Of a stretch of DNA of 64,000 bases, positions 26,727-34,340 are shown piece by piece. The DNA comes from Sandaracinaceae bacterium. Its GTDB lineage: Bacteria > Myxococcota_A > Polyangia > Polyangiales > Sandaracinaceae. The position numbers and the translations under genes are program-made. Each line of letters opens with the position of its first letter. The first letter of the stretch is position 1. The stretch is from the NCBI GenBank assembly GCA_040218145.1, contig JAVJQK010000015.1, forward strand, positions 1-64,000, given 5' to 3'. The notes beneath the pieces were generated by a model that saw nothing but the letters and a program-made list of their open reading frames with translations, searched no databases and was not told where the DNA came from.

Positions 26727-27398
26727 GTGGAGCAGCGAACCCTCGAGCCGAAGGACGAGCGCGGGCCGTGGCGCTGGGTCGTGATCGGCTGCGGCGCGCT
26801 GTTCCTCGGCGGGCTCTGCCTCGTGCCCGCCGTCGCGACGTGGCTCTTCTTCGAGCGGGACGCGGTCGACGAGGACGCGCCGCCGCCCGTCGTCTCCCCG
26901 GCGCCGACGCCTCCGATCGTGCCCGCGCCGCCCTCACCCACGCCGCCCTCACCCACGCCGCCCTCACCGACGCCGCCCACGCCGCCCTCACCGACGCCGC
27001 CGACGCCCAACGTCCCGCCGCCTCCGGCGACCGAGGCGCCGCGTCACGTCGAGGCGCGGGTGACCGAGTCGACGGGGCTCGGCTCGGTGCCCGTGGGCGC
27101 GACGTGCAGCTTCGACGTCACGCGGGAGGCGCTCGCGGACGGGACGTTCTGGTGCAACGCGCAGGTGCGCTGCGCGGGGCAGCTGCTCTATGGCGGACCC
27201 AGCGCGGGGTTCTTCGACTGCACGCTCTATGAAGGCGCGGAGCGGCACGTGGTCGGTGAGGACGCGAACACCACGAGCGTGGACCGTGACAGCGCGATGT
27301 CCTTGAACACCCTGACGCACACCCTGGTCGTGCGGGATGACCCGACCGGCAACCTCGGCGCGTTCACCGTGCGGGCCGAGGTCACCTCCGTTCGCTGA
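26727..27398 (+). CDS. membrane-anchored protein with Pro-rich linker
   Basis: The 223-residue form has a short cytoplasmic end (EQRTLEPKDERGPWRW), one membrane helix, a long PSPTPPSPTPP linker, and a C-terminal beta domain with four cysteines (CSFDVTREALADGTFWCNAQVRC, CTLYEG). The GTG at 26727 is preferred because of the -10 element; an ATG at 26646 would add 27 residues. Homologous short domains recur in myxobacterial surface proteins, but I cannot name the family. Confidence 0.65.
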   Translation: MEQRTLEPKDERGPWRWVVIGCGALFLGGLCLVPAVATWLFFERDAVDEDAPPPVVSPAPTPPIVPAPPSPTPPSPTPPSPTPPTPPSPTPPTPNVPPPPATEAPRHVEARVTESTGLGSVPVGATCSFDVTREALADGTFWCNAQVRCAGQLLYGGPSAGFFDCTLYEGAERHVVGEDANTTSVDRDSAMSLNTLTHTLVVRDDPTGNLGAFTVRAEVTSVR

Positions 27399-27432
27399 CT
27401 CCACGTCAGCCCCATCGGGCGCCCGGGCGTCG

Positions 27433-28008
27433 TCAGGAGCCCCAGCGCTCGACGAGCCCGAGCACGCGATCGCGGAACGCGGCCTCGTGGTGCCGACCGA
27501 ACTCCTTCCAGGTGCACAGGGTCTTCGGATCCTCGACCCGGTCGACGAAGAGCTTGCCGTCGAGGTGGTCGCACTCGTGCTGGTAGGTCCCGGCGGTCAC
27601 GCCCCGGACGACGACGTCGATCGGCTCGCCGTGGCGGTCGAAGGCCTCGACCTTCAGCTCCGCGTGGCGCCGCACCACGCCTCGCAGATCGGGCACGCTC
27701 AGGCAGCCCTCGTAGTTCTCGAAGGTCTCGTCCGAGAGCGGCGTCAGCCTCGGGTTCACGAGCACGGTGAGCGGGATGTTGGGCTTGTACGGATAGCGCG
27801 GGTTGTCCTTCACCTCGAGCGCGCAGATCCGCAAGGGCACGTGCACCTGGTTGGCCGCGAGGCCGGCGCCGGAGGCGTCCCGCATCGTCTCGACGAGGTC
27901 GTCGATGAAGGTCTGCACCTCCTGCGACTGGAGCTGCTGCGGGGTCACCTCCGCGGCTGGCTCGCGGAGGATGGGGTTACCGATCTGGGCGATCTTGAGG
28001 AGGGTCAT
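27433..28008 (-). CDS. def: peptide deformylase
   Basis: Peptide deformylase removes the formyl group from nascent proteins. The 191-residue product carries all three motifs: GAGLAANQV (GxGLAAxQ), EGCLSVPDLRG (EGCLS with the metal Cys) and QHECDHLDGKLF (HExDH). GGAGACCCC stands just before the ATG at 28008. Its start overlaps the stop of the upstream phosphatase gene (ATGA). The gene for methionyl-tRNA formyltransferase, often adjacent, is not here. Confidence 0.95.
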   Translation of the reverse strand: MTLLKIAQIGNPILREPAAEVTPQQLQSQEVQTFIDDLVETMRDASGAGLAANQVHVPLRICALEVKDNPRYPYKPNIPLTVLVNPRLTPLSDETFENYEGCLSVPDLRGVVRRHAELKVEAFDRHGEPIDVVVRGVTAGTYQHECDHLDGKLFVDRVEDPKTLCTWKEFGRHHEAAFRDRVLGLVERWGS

Positions 28009-28703
28009 GGGGTCTCCGGAAGCGCGCGGTTCGAGGAGGCTGCGAGGCGCGCCACCGCGCTGCGTTGCACCGCGTGCAGGTGCACGCCGGGGCGCGCGCG
28101 CTTCATCAGGGCGATGGCGTCGTCGACGTCGGCCGCGAGGCCGCGCCGGATGATGAGGGCGGCGGCGAAGGTGGCGCTCCGGCCGTGCCCCATCGCGCAG
28201 TGCACGAAGATCGGGCCCGCCTCCTCCGCCAGCTCGTCCACGAGCGCGCGGAGCTCGGCCTCGGTGGGCGCGGCGGTGTCGAGGGTGGGCACGCAGACGT
28301 AGCGGTCCACCTTGGCGGTCCACGCGGAGCGCGGGAACTCGCTCGTCAGGTCGACCACGAGCCGCGCGTCCGCGGGGAGCTCGCGCGCGCTGATCGGACG
28401 GCGGCCGACGAGGATCCCGGGGGCGACCTCGTCGTGGGGGCGCTCGCCGAGGAGCCGCCCCTTCAGCTGCCAGAGCGTCCACGCGACGACGAGGTAGGGG
28501 AGCACGAGCAGGAGGCGCCAGGTCGTCAGGCGCCCGAGCTGCGCGTCCTTGCCGAACACGGCGGGGCCGAGCCCGAGGTAGCCGCAGCCGACGTAGAAGA
28601 CGCTGACGCCGGGCCACGCGAGCGCCCACGCGAAGTTTCCGTAGACGGGCCCCGCGGCCATGAGCGCGACGCCGAGCGCCATCTGGAGGAGGCCGAAACG
28701 CAT
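28005..28703 (-). CDS. membrane-anchored dual-specificity protein phosphatase
   Basis: The 232-residue protein has an N-terminal membrane part with about three helices (1-30, 35-55, 62-82) and a C-terminal dual-specificity phosphatase domain. The catalytic loop is FVHCAMGHGRSATF (HCxxGxxRS), and the general-acid loop probably lies near VPTLDTAAPTEAE. It is related to diacylglycerol-diphosphate or PTPMT-like phosphatases by layout, so the substrate might be a protein or a phosphoinositide-like lipid. Translation is coupled to def by an ATGA overlap. Confidence 0.82.
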   Translation of the reverse strand: MRFGLLQMALGVALMAAGPVYGNFAWALAWPGVSVFYVGCGYLGLGPAVFGKDAQLGRLTTWRLLLVLPYLVVAWTLWQLKGRLLGERPHDEVAPGILVGRRPISARELPADARLVVDLTSEFPRSAWTAKVDRYVCVPTLDTAAPTEAELRALVDELAEEAGPIFVHCAMGHGRSATFAAALIIRRGLAADVDDAIALMKRARPGVHLHAVQRSAVARLAASSNRALPETP

Positions 28704-28730
28704 GACTTCTCGCGGAAGATAACCCCGCGA

Positions 28731-30104
28731 TCAGCCGACCGCCGCCTCGACGTCGGCCGCGCGCTTCGGGATGTCGCGGGTGAGGACCTCCGCGCCGGTC
28801 TCCGTCACCAGCACGTCGTCTTCGATCCGGATGCCGCGCACGTCGGAGAAGCGGGCCAGGGCGTCGCGGTTCAGGCGATCCCCGGCGACCGAGACGCGCG
28901 CCTCGTCCTCGAGGATGGCCGGCACCTGGTAGAAGCCGGGCTCGATCGTCACGGCCATGCCCGCCTCGAGGTCGCGGTCGAGCCGCAGGTACGCGAGCCC
29001 GAACTGCTCGCTCCGGCTCCGGCCCGGGGCGTAGCCCGCGCGGTCGCCCAGGTCCTCCATGTCGTGCACGTCGAGCCCGATCAGGTGGCCGACGCCGTGC
29101 GGGAAGAAGAGCGCGTGCACGCCGTCCGCGACCAGCTCGTCCGGATCGCCGCGCAGGACGCCGAGCTCCACCAGGCCGCTCGCGAGCGCGCGCGCCGCCG
29201 CGAGGTGCACGTCGCGGTAGCGCACCCCGGGCGCCACCTTCGCGATGGCGGCCTCCTGCGCCGCGAGCACGATCTCGTACATCACGCGCTGGGTGTCCGA
29301 GAACGTCCCGTTGACGGGCCAGGTGCGCGTCACGTCGCCCGCCCAGCCGCCGGAGGACTCGGCGCCCACGTCGGCGAGCAGGAGGTCTCCGTCCGCGAGG
29401 GTGTGGTGGTAGACGTCGTTGTGCAGGATCTCGCCGTGCACGGTGACGATCGGGCCGTAGGCCGCGCTCAGGTCGCGCCGGGAGAATTCGTGGATCATCG
29501 CCGCCCGCACCTCGGCCTCCCGGACGCCGGGCCGGGTCGCCTTCATGCCCGCGAGGTGCGCGGCGCGGGTCGCCTCGGCCGCCTCGCGGAGGCCCACCAC
29601 CGCGGCCTCGTCGTGCACGAGCCGGAGCGCGATCAGGGCGTCGATCACCCGCTCGTCGGCCTCGGTCCGGGTGGCGAGCGGTCGCCCCAGCGCTCGCTCC
29701 TGGGCCGCGCGGCCGCGCGCGTCGACGGTGGGGATGGTCCCGGTGGCGATGGCGTCGGCGCCGCCGAGCGACGGAAGCTCCGTCAGCGGTCGCACCGCGC
29801 AGCCCACCGCCTCGCCGATCTCGGCGTACGAGGGGAGGGCGCCGTGCCACAGCGCGTCGGCGGGGTCGTGGGGCGGCACGAAGAGGGTGCTCTGCTCGCC
29901 CTCGACGAGCAGCATCGCCTCGGGGATGGGCAGGCCCACCAGGTAGAGGAAGTGGCTCGACGCGCGGAAGGGGTAGGTCGCGGCGGGGTAGTTGCGTGCG
30001 CGGGGCTCGCCCGCGGCGAGGAGCGCGCGCGTCCCATCCAGGCGCTGCGCGAGCCGCGCGCGGCGCGCCTTCACCGCCGCCGTGGGGGCCATCGAGAGCT
30101 GCAT
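28731..30104 (-). CDS. Xaa-Pro aminopeptidase (M24B family)
   Basis: The 457-residue protein is a pita-bread metallopeptidase that removes N-terminal residues before proline. The N-terminal creatinase-like domain (about 1-165) has RNYPAATYPFRASSHF. The catalytic domain shows LLADVGAESSGGWAGDVTRT with two metal Asp, HGVGHLIGLDVHD with metal His, and IEPGFY with Glu, and a final Glu in IRIEDDVLVTETG. The ATG at 30104 is preferred because TACAGT ends 6 nt upstream. Confidence 0.92.
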   Translation of the reverse strand: MQLSMAPTAAVKARRARLAQRLDGTRALLAAGEPRARNYPAATYPFRASSHFLYLVGLPIPEAMLLVEGEQSTLFVPPHDPADALWHGALPSYAEIGEAVGCAVRPLTELPSLGGADAIATGTIPTVDARGRAAQERALGRPLATRTEADERVIDALIALRLVHDEAAVVGLREAAEATRAAHLAGMKATRPGVREAEVRAAMIHEFSRRDLSAAYGPIVTVHGEILHNDVYHHTLADGDLLLADVGAESSGGWAGDVTRTWPVNGTFSDTQRVMYEIVLAAQEAAIAKVAPGVRYRDVHLAAARALASGLVELGVLRGDPDELVADGVHALFFPHGVGHLIGLDVHDMEDLGDRAGYAPGRSRSEQFGLAYLRLDRDLEAGMAVTIEPGFYQVPAILEDEARVSVAGDRLNRDALARFSDVRGIRIEDDVLVTETGAEVLTRDIPKRAADVEAAVG

Positions 30105-30211
30105 GCCCGGACTGTAGTGTCGGCGACCCGGGGTCGCCCGCGGCGCGTGTGACAGCGCACGGGCCGGAAATCGTCGTTCCTCGAGGCGGTGGCGGGGTAC
30201 CATCCGCGGCG

Positions 30212-31885
30212 ATGAGCGAGGCGGCCCACACGGACCCGCTGATCGGCACGACGATCGCGGAGCGGTACCGGATCGAGGCGCCCCTCGGGGAGGGCGGCAT
30301 CGGCCGCGTGTACCGGGCGCGGCACGAGACCCTCGGCCGCGCCGTCGCGCTCAAGGTCCTGCTCGCGCAGTATGAGAGCATCCCCGTCCTGAAGCAGCGC
30401 TTCGAGCGGGAGGCCAAGGCCCTCGCCGCGCTCTCGCACCCGAACATCGTCACCGTCACCGACTTCGGCGTCGAGGGCGACATGCCCTACCTCGTGATGG
30501 AGCTGCTCGAGGGGGTGGATCTGTCCGGGCTCGTGCACGGCCCGCCGCTCGAGCCCCAGCGCGCGCTCGAGATCGTGCGTCAGGCGCTCCGCGCGCTCGA
30601 CTACGCGCACGCGCAGGGGCTCGTGCACCGCGACCTCAAGCCGCACAACGTCTTCGTGCGCGAGATGGGGGACGGGACCGATCACGTCGAGGTGCTCGAC
30701 TTCGGCCTCGCGCGCTTCGTCGGCGACGCGGCCAAGCACTCGCCCAAGCTCACGCAGCAAGGCGCCTTGCTGGGTACGCCCGCGTACATGGCCCCCGAGC
30801 AGGCGTCCGGGATGGAGGCCGACGCGCGCGCGGACGTCTACGCGATGGGGTGCGTGCTCTTCGAGGCGCTCACCGGCCGCCGCGTCTTCGAGAGCAACGA
30901 TCCGGGGCAGGTGCTCAAGGCGCATCTGCTCAGCCCGCCGCCGCGCATGAGCCAGGCGGATCCCGGGCTGGCCGTCGACGCGTCGCTCGAGCGCCTGGTC
31001 GCTCGCGCCCTGGCCAAGAGCGCGCCCGAGCGCTTCCAGAGCGCCAAGGAGATGCTCGACGCGCTCGACGCGCTGCCTCCCGATGCGGTGCGCCGCGTGG
31101 GCCCGCGCCCCGCGCGCTCCGCGCCCGTCAGCGGCGTCGCGCCGACGCAGGCGCCCGCCATCTCGGCGCCCACCGCGGCGGGCACGCCGAAGGCCCTCGA
31201 GCAGCGTCAACAGCAAGCGGCGAGCGAGGGGAGCATTCATCTCCCGCAGTCCCGCCTCCCGCTGATGGCCGGGCTGGGCTGCGGCGTGGTGCTGATCATG
31301 GGCCTGCTCGGCGGCGGCATCATGTGGGCGAGCGACGCGTTCTCGTCGGAGGAGCAGGGCGACACGCCGCCCGCGCCCGTGCCGGGCGTCCAACCGTCGC
31401 CCGTCGCGCCGCCCACGCCATCTGCGCCCGCGCGTCCGGCCGCGCGCGACCCCTTCGCGGGCGCGGTGCCGGAGGAGCTGGCCGGGCTGAAGCGACGGGC
31501 GGAGGCGGTGCGCCGCGGCAGCCGCCCCGCGCGGCAGCTCCTGAGCGACATCAGCCGCTACCAGAGCGCGCATCCGGACGACCCACGCCCGCACCTCGTC
31601 CTGGCCCACCTCTACGTGCGCGCGCGCTGGCTCAGCCGCGCCCTGCCCGAGTACCAGACCGCGCTCGCGCTCGACGAGAGCGTGCGCGGGTACGCCGAGC
31701 TGCTCCCCGACCTGCTGGAGATGGTCCGCAGCAACTCGCTCGAGACCGAGGCGGGCGACGTGGTGCGCGACGTCTTCGGGGCCGCGGCTCGCCCCGCGGT
31801 GCAGGCGGCGCTCGAGGAGCGGATGCGCCCGGAGGAGCGGCAGCACCTCGAGGCGCTGCTGGCCCGCCTGCCCGCCGCTCCGTAG
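30212..31885 (+). CDS. Pkn2-type serine/threonine protein kinase
   Basis: The 557-residue protein has a kinase domain at about 14-290: GEGGIGRVYRA (P-loop), VALKVL (Lys), LVHRDLKPHNVF (catalytic loop), LDFGLARF (DFG) and GTPAYMAPEQ (APE). A membrane helix lies at about 349-372, followed by an Ala/Pro linker and a helical extracytoplasmic domain with TPR-like repeats (HPDDPRPHLVLAHLYVRARW). TACCAT ends 8 nt before the ATG. Ligand and substrate are unknown. Confidence 0.93.
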   Translation: MSEAAHTDPLIGTTIAERYRIEAPLGEGGIGRVYRARHETLGRAVALKVLLAQYESIPVLKQRFEREAKALAALSHPNIVTVTDFGVEGDMPYLVMELLEGVDLSGLVHGPPLEPQRALEIVRQALRALDYAHAQGLVHRDLKPHNVFVREMGDGTDHVEVLDFGLARFVGDAAKHSPKLTQQGALLGTPAYMAPEQASGMEADARADVYAMGCVLFEALTGRRVFESNDPGQVLKAHLLSPPPRMSQADPGLAVDASLERLVARALAKSAPERFQSAKEMLDALDALPPDAVRRVGPRPARSAPVSGVAPTQAPAISAPTAAGTPKALEQRQQQAASEGSIHLPQSRLPLMAGLGCGVVLIMGLLGGGIMWASDAFSSEEQGDTPPAPVPGVQPSPVAPPTPSAPARPAARDPFAGAVPEELAGLKRRAEAVRRGSRPARQLLSDISRYQSAHPDDPRPHLVLAHLYVRARWLSRALPEYQTALALDESVRGYAELLPDLLEMVRSNSLETEAGDVVRDVFGAAARPAVQAALEERMRPEERQHLEALLARLPAAP

Positions 31886-31908
31886 CCATCCGGAACCCGG
31901 GTGAGTCC

Positions 31909-33267
31909 TCAGCCGTAGGGCGGGATCACGAGCGAGCGGGCGCTGAAGCCGTCCTTCACGTACGGCCACACCACGCGGTGGAAGTTCGTGCGGGCGTCGG
32001 CGCGGGAGAAGTACTCGTAGTAGCCGAGCACCACGCGGCTGAGGAAGATGAAGTGCCGCTGCGCGGGGGGCGGGCGTCGGCGCGTGAGGAAGTGCATCAC
32101 CAGCTCGCGACCGGCGGCCACGTAGTCGAAGTCGCGGAAGTCGAAGACCTCGTCCTGGCGCACGCCGGCCGAGAAGTACTCGGCGATCTTCAGCATGTCC
32201 TCGAACTCCTCGTCGCTCTCGCGGTCCTCCATCAGCTCGAGCCGCATGAAGGCGTCGCGCAGGCGCTCCTCGTCGTCGTCGATGCTCGCGTGCATCATCT
32301 CGCCGAACGCTCGCATGAAGGGCTCCTCGAAGATCTTCACGCAGCCGTAGTCGAGGATGCCCAGGCGCCCGTCGGCGAGGATCTTGAAGTTGCCCGGGTG
32401 CGGGTCGGCGTGGAGCAGGCCGCCGCGGAAGAACTGGTGCCAGAACGCGTGGCTGAGCTGCGCGACGACCCGCGCCCGCACCGCCTCGTCCTCGTGGGCC
32501 AGCCCCCAGTCGAGATCCTCGCCCTCGAGCCAGTCGTAGGTGACCACGCGCAGGCCGCTGTGGGAGTCGTGCACGCGCGGCACGACGATCTCGGGATCGT
32601 CCGCGAAGAGCCGGCCGAGCAGCTTGGCGTTGAAGGCCTCGCGGCAGTAGTCGGTCTCCTGCTGGAGGTGCTCCGACAGCTCCTCCGCGATGGGGGTCAC
32701 GTCGAAGCGGGTCTGCCCGAGCATGTCGGCGACGAGCTTCTTCATCATCTTGCTGCCGAGCTGGATGTTGGCGAGGTCGCCCTCGACGCTCTCCTCCGCG
32801 CCCGGGTACTGGACCTTGACGGCGACCTCGGTCCCGTCCGGCAGGACGCCCTTGTGGACCTGGCCGAGCGAGGCGGCGGCGACCGCCTCCTCCGTGAAGT
32901 CCCGGAAGAGCGACTCCGGGGGCTCGCCGAGGTCGTCGATCAGCACCTCGCGGATCGTGCGGTAGGACATCGGCGGCGCCGACGACTGGAGCGTCTTGAG
33001 GATGCCGCCGTACTCGTCCGGGAGCGCCTCTCCGTGGGTGCTGAGGAGCTGGCCGATCTTCATGAGCGGGCCGCGCAGCTGCGCCATCGTGCTCGCGATG
33101 CGCTTGGCGTTCTCCACGTGGCGCTGGCCGGCGACCTCGTCGGTCTCCTTCCGGAAGGCGCCCGCGATCTTGCCGCCCAGGTAGCTCGAGCTGACCCGGC
33201 CGCCGAGCAGCCCCATCTTCAGGGTGCGCGCGAGCCGGCCCGGGATGCGCTCTTTGTCGTCGCCCAT
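31909..33267 (-). CDS. UbiB / ABC1 / ADCK-family atypical kinase
   Basis: The 452-residue protein has the UbiB-type core. KIGQ is in GPLMKIGQLLSTHGEALP, the Ala-rich loop is AAASLGQVHKG, the lysine is in VAVKVQYPG, and GGLLHADPHPGNF and ILDYGCVK are the catalytic and metal-binding loops. UbiB/Coq8 proteins support ubiquinone synthesis through ATPase activity. The ATG at 33267 is preceded by TACGTT eleven nt away. It is divergent, with 78 bp between starts, from a Coq4-like gene, which fits a quinone role. Confidence 0.92.
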   Translation of the reverse strand: MGDDKERIPGRLARTLKMGLLGGRVSSSYLGGKIAGAFRKETDEVAGQRHVENAKRIASTMAQLRGPLMKIGQLLSTHGEALPDEYGGILKTLQSSAPPMSYRTIREVLIDDLGEPPESLFRDFTEEAVAAASLGQVHKGVLPDGTEVAVKVQYPGAEESVEGDLANIQLGSKMMKKLVADMLGQTRFDVTPIAEELSEHLQQETDYCREAFNAKLLGRLFADDPEIVVPRVHDSHSGLRVVTYDWLEGEDLDWGLAHEDEAVRARVVAQLSHAFWHQFFRGGLLHADPHPGNFKILADGRLGILDYGCVKIFEEPFMRAFGEMMHASIDDDEERLRDAFMRLELMEDRESDEEFEDMLKIAEYFSAGVRQDEVFDFRDFDYVAAGRELVMHFLTRRRPPPAQRHFIFLSRVVLGYYEYFSRADARTNFHRVVWPYVKDGFSARSLVIPPYG

Positions 33268-33345
33268 GAGGGCCCGAAAACGTAGCAGACCTCCCGTCTC
33301 TCGCATGCCCTGCGGAACGACCCGAGCTCCGCCATATTGAGGGGC

Positions 33346-33807
33346 GTGAGCCAGACGGTCCGAGAGGGGCTCGCCCGCTACCACGCCGACAACGGGTTCG
33401 CGGGCGACGCCATGACGAGCGAGACGATCCAGATGCACCTCTTCGGCCAGACCCTGGACCTCCCCAACCCGGAGTTCCAGCGCCCGCTCCTCGCCAGGCA
33501 CGACCTGCATCACGTCCTGACCGGGTACGGGACGGATCTGCGCGGGGAGGCGGAGATGGGCGCCTGGGAGCTCGGCGCGGGGCCCGGGCACTGGTTCGTC
33601 TGGCTCAACGACCTCGGGGCGCTCGCCCTGGGCGTGCTCTGCCCCCTCCGCGCCGCGCGGGCGTTCGCGCGTGGGCTCCGGTGCCGATCGCTGTACGGGG
33701 ACGACACGCCCTACGAGGGGCTGCTGGACATGGAGCTCCACGCGCTGCGCGCCCGCCTCGGCCTGGTGCCTCCGGGCGAGGCGCGTGGCACCCTCGATGC
33801 GCCGTGA
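33346..33807 (+). CDS. Coq4-like ubiquinone biosynthesis protein
   Basis: The 153-residue protein shows the Coq4 metal-site pattern HDxxHx11E exactly: HDLHHVLTGYGTDLRGE (about residues 53-69). Coq4 proteins act in coenzyme Q assembly and have recently been linked to C1 decarboxylation/hydroxylation of the ring. It is shorter than yeast Coq4 (335 aa) but like bacterial relatives. The GTG at 33346 is chosen because CATATT ends 7 nt before it; a TTG at 33337 lies in the -10. Its stop overlaps the next gene by GTGA. Confidence 0.82.
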   Translation: MSQTVREGLARYHADNGFAGDAMTSETIQMHLFGQTLDLPNPEFQRPLLARHDLHHVLTGYGTDLRGEAEMGAWELGAGPGHWFVWLNDLGALALGVLCPLRAARAFARGLRCRSLYGDDTPYEGLLDMELHALRARLGLVPPGEARGTLDAP

Positions 33808-34340
33808 CGCGCGCACTCTGTCTCACCCTCCTGCTGGTCGCGTGCGCCGAGGAGCCCGCGCCCGACGCGCCCACGAGCGCGGCTTCGGAAAGCGAGCCGC
33901 CCTCCGACGAGCAGGGCCAGCGCCTCGGCGTGCCTCCATCGCAGCTCGCGCGCGCCCGCCGGGAGGCCTCGGGGCTGTCGCATCTCTCGCCCTCGCTCCG
34001 TCGGCAGGCGCTCGCGGGGCAGGACGCGGACGACCAGCCCAGCTACGTCGCGCTCCGCCGTGACGCCGACGCGCACGCCGACGCCAGCGTGCACCTCCGC
34101 GGTCGGGTGGGGCTGGTCCGCCCCGCGGGCGAGCACCTCTGGATCCTCGCGCTCATGCTCCGGCGGGAGGACGCCGGGTGGCGCGATCCGCTCTACGTGC
34201 TGAGCGTCGTCGAGCCGGACGCGCCGCCCGAGGGAGGCGCGCTCGTGCGCGTGCACGGCTGGGTGGTGGGAGAGCGCACGATCGGGCGCCACGCGCTCCC
34301 GCTCGTGCTCGCCTACGCGGTCGAGCCCGAGCCCGAGTGA
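33804..34340 (+). CDS. small lipoprotein of unknown function
   Basis: The 178-residue product has a very short lipoprotein signal (TRALCLTLLLVAC) and then an acidic linker and a beta-rich domain (ASVHLRGRVGLVRPAGEHLWIL, GGALVRVHGWVVGERTIG) that resembles an OB-like fold. The GTG at 33804 overlaps the stop of the Coq4-like gene, so it is translationally coupled to it. Its 3' end overlaps the converging histidine kinase gene by 28 bp. Confidence 0.68.
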   Translation: MTRALCLTLLLVACAEEPAPDAPTSAASESEPPSDEQGQRLGVPPSQLARARREASGLSHLSPSLRRQALAGQDADDQPSYVALRRDADAHADASVHLRGRVGLVRPAGEHLWILALMLRREDAGWRDPLYVLSVVEPDAPPEGGALVRVHGWVVGERTIGRHALPLVLAYAVEPEPE

